Part shown: in pieces, positions 48,830-52,423 of the stretch
How the letters are laid out: every line of letters starts with the position of its first letter
How positions within the stretch are numbered: position 1 is the stretch's first letter
Assembly (NCBI GenBank): GCA_035542155.1
Contig: DATKLX010000143.1
Location: forward strand, 1 to 52,423
Direction: 5' to 3'
Length of the DNA stretch: 52,423 bases
Source: DATKLX01 sp035542155
GTDB taxonomy: Bacteria; Chloroflexota; Anaerolineae; Anaerolineales; Anaerolineaceae
Notes under the pieces: model-generated
What the model saw: the letters and a program-made list of their open reading frames with translations, nothing else
Databases searched by the model: none
Told to the model about the DNA's origin: nothing
Position numbers and translations under genes: made by a program

Positions 48830-48900
48830 TGCGGCTCGCGTGCGGCTCCAGATTTCAGTTATAATGTGACCGGCGTCTCCAGATCGGCATCTCTCTACGG

Positions 48901-50256
48901 ATGGAACAACTGCTTATGTCTGCGATCAAAACCAAACCCTCCGGTCCAGGCCCGGCCACACCAGCCCGTCCTTCCAACTGGATTTCTTCCCGGGTGGATG
49001 CGATCCTCGCCCAGCCGGTGGCCGTCTGGCTCTTACTCGCCTTTTTAGCCGCCTTCGCGCTCACCTTTCTCCGCAACACCTTCCTGGATGAAGAAGTCAT
49101 CCAGATCTATACCTCCTTTCCTGCGGTGAACCCGATCGGCGAGGATTTACGCGCCAACCTGGAATTCCCGAGAGCTCTCCTGGCCACGGGAAATCCCTAT
49201 ACCGTCCGGGATAACCTGTATCCCCCGTTGGCGACCCTGTTTTACCTGCCGCTCTCCTCGCTCCCGTTCCTGCAGGGCTATAACCTCACGACGATTGAAA
49301 ACTATATCTGCTTTGCGGTCCTCATGGTCGGCTTTCCCCTGCTGTACAGCCGCGAGCGGAAGCTCAGCCCCACCCTGGTCCTGCTCCTCGTCGCGGGCCT
49401 GTTTTCGTACCCGTTCCTGTTCCAGCTCGAGCGTGGCCAGGACGACCTGGTCGTGGCGCTGGTCCTCTTCACCTCGGTGTACCTGTATCATCGCCAACCT
49501 CGCCTGCGCTGGCTGGCTTACGCGCTGTTTGTGATCTCAGTCCAGCTCAAGGTTTACCCCCTGATCTTTATCATCACCTTCGTCAGCGACTGGTCGGACT
49601 GGTGGGGCAACCTCCGCCGCTGGGCCCTGCTCCTCCTCGCCAACGCCGCCGGCCTGCTGGTCCTGGGCCCAACCCCGGCCCTCGGGTTTCTCAGCCACAT
49701 CACCGCGGAAATGGCCAACCCCACCTACAACTGGTCGGGTAACCATTCGACGCACTCCTTCGTCGGCGAGCTGCTCAAAGAGCTGCGGCCGCAAATGCCG
49801 GGGGAAGACTCGCTCGTGGGTCCGCTCCAATACGCCCTCTTCTGCGTCTACTTCTTGTTTTTAGGCCTGATCTGGCTGCGCGCCTACCGGCGGAGGCTTT
49901 CCGCAGCCAACCCCTACCTGGTCCTGGCCTGCGCAATAGGGATGCTGGTCATCCCTTCGACCAGCCACGATTACAAGCTGGCGATCTTGCTGGCCCCCGC
50001 CGCCTGCTTTCTGAATTCCCTGGACCTGGATACGCCGGGGCCGCGCTCGTGGCGCGTTGTGCAGGCCGGGCTGATCTTTCTGATCTCGTTCTCTCTCTGC
50101 TACACCCTCTTCCTCCACGATGAGCACACCATCTGGCTCAACAGCAACTATCCCGCCCTGATGCTCATCCTGATCGGGGCTGCGCTGCTCATGACAGTCC
50201 GCGCCCGCCTGCTGGACCGGTCCGGCCAACCCAGCTCCTTCCCCGACCTGGCCTGA
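48901..50256 (+). CDS. GT87/DUF2029 polyprenyl-linked membrane glycosyltransferase
   Basis: A 451-residue membrane protein with about ten helices. The GT-C type DUF2029 motif is clear: LERGQDDLVVALVLFTSVYL and QLKVYPLIFI (the G-Q-x-D/N ... L-K-x-x-P pattern). The first extracytoplasmic loop holds DEEVIQIY, with acidic residues where GT-C enzymes place the catalytic Asp/Glu. Relatives in actinobacteria are polyprenyl-phosphomannose-dependent mannosyltransferases or arabinosyltransferases acting on cell-wall glycans. The donor here is unknown. Start 48901 is used; an ATG at 48916 is equally possible since neither has a good ribosome site. Confidence 0.85.
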   Translation: MEQLLMSAIKTKPSGPGPATPARPSNWISSRVDAILAQPVAVWLLLAFLAAFALTFLRNTFLDEEVIQIYTSFPAVNPIGEDLRANLEFPRALLATGNPYTVRDNLYPPLATLFYLPLSSLPFLQGYNLTTIENYICFAVLMVGFPLLYSRERKLSPTLVLLLVAGLFSYPFLFQLERGQDDLVVALVLFTSVYLYHRQPRLRWLAYALFVISVQLKVYPLIFIITFVSDWSDWWGNLRRWALLLLANAAGLLVLGPTPALGFLSHITAEMANPTYNWSGNHSTHSFVGELLKELRPQMPGEDSLVGPLQYALFCVYFLFLGLIWLRAYRRRLSAANPYLVLACAIGMLVIPSTSHDYKLAILLAPAACFLNSLDLDTPGPRSWRVVQAGLIFLISFSLCYTLFLHDEHTIWLNSNYPALMLILIGAALLMTVRARLLDRSGQPSSFPDLA

Positions 50257-50343
50257 TCCGCAGGTCTGGGGGGAGGAGATGGTCCGCTTTCTGGTTGGCC
50301 AGGTCTCGACTATGGAGGTCTGGATCCTTTGCCTGGTAAGCTC

Positions 50344-52071
50344 TTAGAGATCCTCGATCGAGCCCTTCAGGCGCTCTAGCTCTTTCATCAGTCGATCGAG
50401 TACAGATTGGGTGTCTTTGAGCTTACCGTTTTCGGCGCGGATAAATCGCGAATACGGCGCGATCGCCTCGTGGATCTGCTCCTGGCTGCGAGCCAGCTCC
50501 TTGTTGAAAGAATCGGTCAGCGACTGGACCAGGCGCTCGCGCATATCCCTGACCTTCGTGTTGAGGTCCTTTTTGGCCCGCACGCGGCGGGCCGGGATGA
50601 CGAACAGCCCCAGCGCTGCGATCAGGCTGGCCGAGACGATGCCCGTGATATCCACCGTGACAGAGGTCGCCAGGGCAGTGACCAGCGCCCCGATGCCCAC
50701 CGCGCTGATCTCGATTGCCAGCGAGGTGGCCACAGTCGCCTGGGCTCCATCGGCGATGATCTTGGCCTCTCGGCCGCGGTCGAAGGTGTCGACCACCCGG
50801 CGCGCGTCGCGCCCCACGGCCTCGATGATCCGCTCGCGGTCGTAGTTGAAGCTGCCCACCCCGGCGTCGCCGATGATGCGCTCCTGGTACTCTTTGCGCC
50901 GCTCGGAGATGTGCTGGATCACCGCCTGCCACTGGTGGAGCTGGGCCTCGACCAGCCAGTCAATGATCTCGTTGACCTTGGCCTCGATGCGCTGGGGTGC
51001 GTCAGCAACCACTTTCTGCTCGAACTCGCGCTGGATGCGTTCCTTGCTCGTCAGGTCGAAGACGCGCGCCAGACGGAAGGTGTCTTCGAAAAACAGGTCG
51101 CCGCGCTGCTCCATCTCGAGGAGGGCGTTCTCCACGTCGGAGAGGCGGAAGCGGAAGTCGCGCCAGAGATCCTCGGCGTAGATGGCAAGCTGGCGGTCCA
51201 CGTCGGCGAGCATCTGGAAGTCCTTGTCGAGCGTGGCCAGCCGGCCGGCGGTGATCTCCTGGTAACGGCGGGCCAGGTTAAGGCCGGTGCCCAGCGGCGA
51301 GAGCAGCTTGAGCTGCAGGCGGCCTTTCTCGTCCAACCGGTCGTGGATATAAGTTTCGAGGGGCTCGAAGCCGCTCTCTGCCCAGAGCTGCGGGTGGCCT
51401 TGCTTGGCCTGCAGGGCGTTGCGCGCGCTGACCAGGAAGATATCCGGCGTGGTGCCCAGCAAATCGCGGGCGTTCTCGCCGACGTAGCCGCGCACCTCCT
51501 CCTGGTCGGCCTGAGTCTGGAGGATGTCGACCTTGTTGATCACCAGGACGATCTTCTTGCCCCAATCGCGGATCTGGGCGAGGAACAAGCGCTCGCTCTC
51601 GGTGAAGGGCCGGTCGGCGGAAGTGATGAAAAGAACCAGGTCGGCGCGGGGGACGAACTGCGCGGTGATTGTCTCGTGCTCGCGGATGATCGCGTTGGTC
51701 CCCGGGGTGTCGACGATGCTGATCTCTTCGAGCAGCTCGGCGGGGAGGGTGATCTCGTGCTGGTGCTCGCTGACCACCGCCCGGCCCTGGCTCTCCCCGT
51801 AGCGCAGCACCTGGATCTGGGTGGTCGTAGGGGTGACCCCCTCGGCCAGCAGGCGCTGCCCGAGCAGCGCGTTGATGAACGAGCTCTTCCCCGAGTTGAA
51901 CTCGCCGACGATGACGAGCAGGAAGAGCTCGTCGAGCTGGGCAATCGAATCGCCGAGCGTGTCCGCGTCTTCCGGCGAGGCGCCAAACTGGACCAGGGCC
52001 ACGCGCAGGTCGTTGAGGGCTTTGCGCTCCTCGTGCAGGATGGCCTCCTGCTGGGAATCGAGTATTTGCAT
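50344..52071 (-). CDS. Dynamin-family GTPase (bacterial dynamin-like protein)
   Basis: A 575-residue dynamin-like protein. The GTPase domain has G1 GEFNSGKSS (56-64), G2 TPTTT (80-84), G3 DTPG (121-124) and G4 NKVD. A long helical stalk follows (RLSDVENALLEMEQRGDL and many heptad-like stretches). Near the C-terminus is a hydrophobic paddle-like pair, GIGALVTALATSVTVDITGI and SASLIAALGLFVIPA, as in membrane-remodelling BDLPs. Such proteins assemble on membranes and may fuse, bend or protect them from phage or stress. Many occur in pairs; here no second copy is seen. The ATG at 52071 has GGAGG upstream. Confidence 0.93.
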   Translation of the reverse strand: MQILDSQQEAILHEERKALNDLRVALVQFGASPEDADTLGDSIAQLDELFLLVIVGEFNSGKSSFINALLGQRLLAEGVTPTTTQIQVLRYGESQGRAVVSEHQHEITLPAELLEEISIVDTPGTNAIIREHETITAQFVPRADLVLFITSADRPFTESERLFLAQIRDWGKKIVLVINKVDILQTQADQEEVRGYVGENARDLLGTTPDIFLVSARNALQAKQGHPQLWAESGFEPLETYIHDRLDEKGRLQLKLLSPLGTGLNLARRYQEITAGRLATLDKDFQMLADVDRQLAIYAEDLWRDFRFRLSDVENALLEMEQRGDLFFEDTFRLARVFDLTSKERIQREFEQKVVADAPQRIEAKVNEIIDWLVEAQLHQWQAVIQHISERRKEYQERIIGDAGVGSFNYDRERIIEAVGRDARRVVDTFDRGREAKIIADGAQATVATSLAIEISAVGIGALVTALATSVTVDITGIVSASLIAALGLFVIPARRVRAKKDLNTKVRDMRERLVQSLTDSFNKELARSQEQIHEAIAPYSRFIRAENGKLKDTQSVLDRLMKELERLKGSIEDL

Positions 52072-52253
52072 GGGTGTTTTTCCCTCCATAATAGATTATA
52101 GCATTGGGAAAAGAGGAGAACCGAGAGATGGGGGATTGCTGATTGCCTCGCTCCCATGCTCCGCGCCGGTAGGGTATTCGTTCCCCGGTGAAACAAATCG
52201 AAACAAAACCGTTTCGGATAGGTTCTAAGATTGGGTAGGGGCGAAGCCCCCAT

Positions 52254-52423
52254 GTGAATCAGGATACTACATTAGAAGGCAAAATAACATCCGTCAAATA
52301 TGGCTTTCTTAAAGATACTGTTGGCAAACCAAAGGCAAAAGGGATGAACAGGCATGTCTACCACCGGTCGAAAATCTCGACTGGTCAGTCGCTCAGTTTG
52401 CCAAGAAGAATTAGCCATTTTAA
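52254..52423 (+). CDS. Possible 5' part of a gene cut by the window edge
   Basis: A GTG-started frame stays open for 56 codons to the edge and reads like protein (NQDTTLEGKITSVKYGFLKD, then KAKGMNRHVYHRS). I do not recognise it. There is no clear ribosome site, because a GTAGGGGCGA repeat and a GGGGC/GCCCC hairpin come just before. A 14-base inverted repeat CGACTGGTCAGTCG (52378-52391) lies inside and resembles a TetR-type operator. If that is real, the region may be promoter rather than coding. Confidence 0.3.
   Translation, partial: MNQDTTLEGKITSVKYGFLKDTVGKPKAKGMNRHVYHRSKISTGQSLSLPRRISHF

Noticed and set aside
50407..52101. 564-codon plus-strand frame opposite the dynamin-like gene
   Set aside because: The GTPase motifs on the minus strand are complete and ordered. 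The antisense frame is a compositional artefact.

Overview
The window looks like a chromosomal segment of a GC-rich, non-model bacterium, most likely a Chloroflexota (Anaerolineae-type) member. This is inference from gene content: an archaeal/actinobacterial-type inositol-1-phosphate synthase, beta-propeller sensor kinases, NBR1-type Ig lipoproteins, a CysO/Mec/MoeZ cysteine system, and many small multi-pass membrane proteins without names. No rRNA, tRNA, CRISPR array, phage or complete insertion sequence was seen. Strong codon bias produces very long antisense open frames that are not genes.

Layout. 1-2.2 kb: DeoR-type regulator and inositol-3-phosphate synthase. 2.3-3.0 kb: HEPN/MNT toxin-antitoxin pair. 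3.1-10.5 kb: independent genes (MFS exporter, cyclase, TetR regulator with a divergent aldo/keto reductase and clear operators, an alpha/alpha-toroid protein, a Fic protein, a VOC protein, a Cys-motif protein). 10.7-17.6 kb: a minus-strand operon of ten genes, mostly membrane proteins, facing an AraC/VirS-type regulator; it contains three paralogues of one membrane family and two DUF4386 proteins. 18.8-20.8 kb: a MacB/DevC-type permease and its ATPase. 21-23.5 kb: a chemoreceptor with a strongly folded leader.

23.7-28.9 kb: carotenoid cluster (crtB, crtI, crtY and a CYP175-like P450), with a CarH/LitR-like palindrome in the crtI-crtY divergent promoter. 29.2-31.9 kb: a solute-binding lipoprotein whose family-5 domain appears circularly permuted. 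32.2-36.2 kb: a 14-repeat propeller histidine kinase and its NarL-type regulator. 37-41.6 kb: HEAT protein and mutM, then cysM-mec-cysO-moeZ, a protein-thiocarboxylate cysteine pathway behind a folded leader. 41.7-50.3 kb: aldolase, GrpB-like, TSUP exporter, GT-B enzyme, Ig lipoprotein, oligo-1,6-glucosidase and GT87 membrane glycosyltransferase. 50.3-52.1 kb: dynamin-like GTPase; a partial gene may run off the right edge.

The best candidates for something undescribed are the permuted binding protein, the AraC-controlled membrane operon with its duplicated two-gene unit, and the two structured leaders (upstream of the chemoreceptor and of cysM). Several short intergenic repeats recur, and one copy forms part of the 3' end of mutM. 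Five genes have a -10 box only 6-9 bases before the ATG, which suggests leaderless transcripts.
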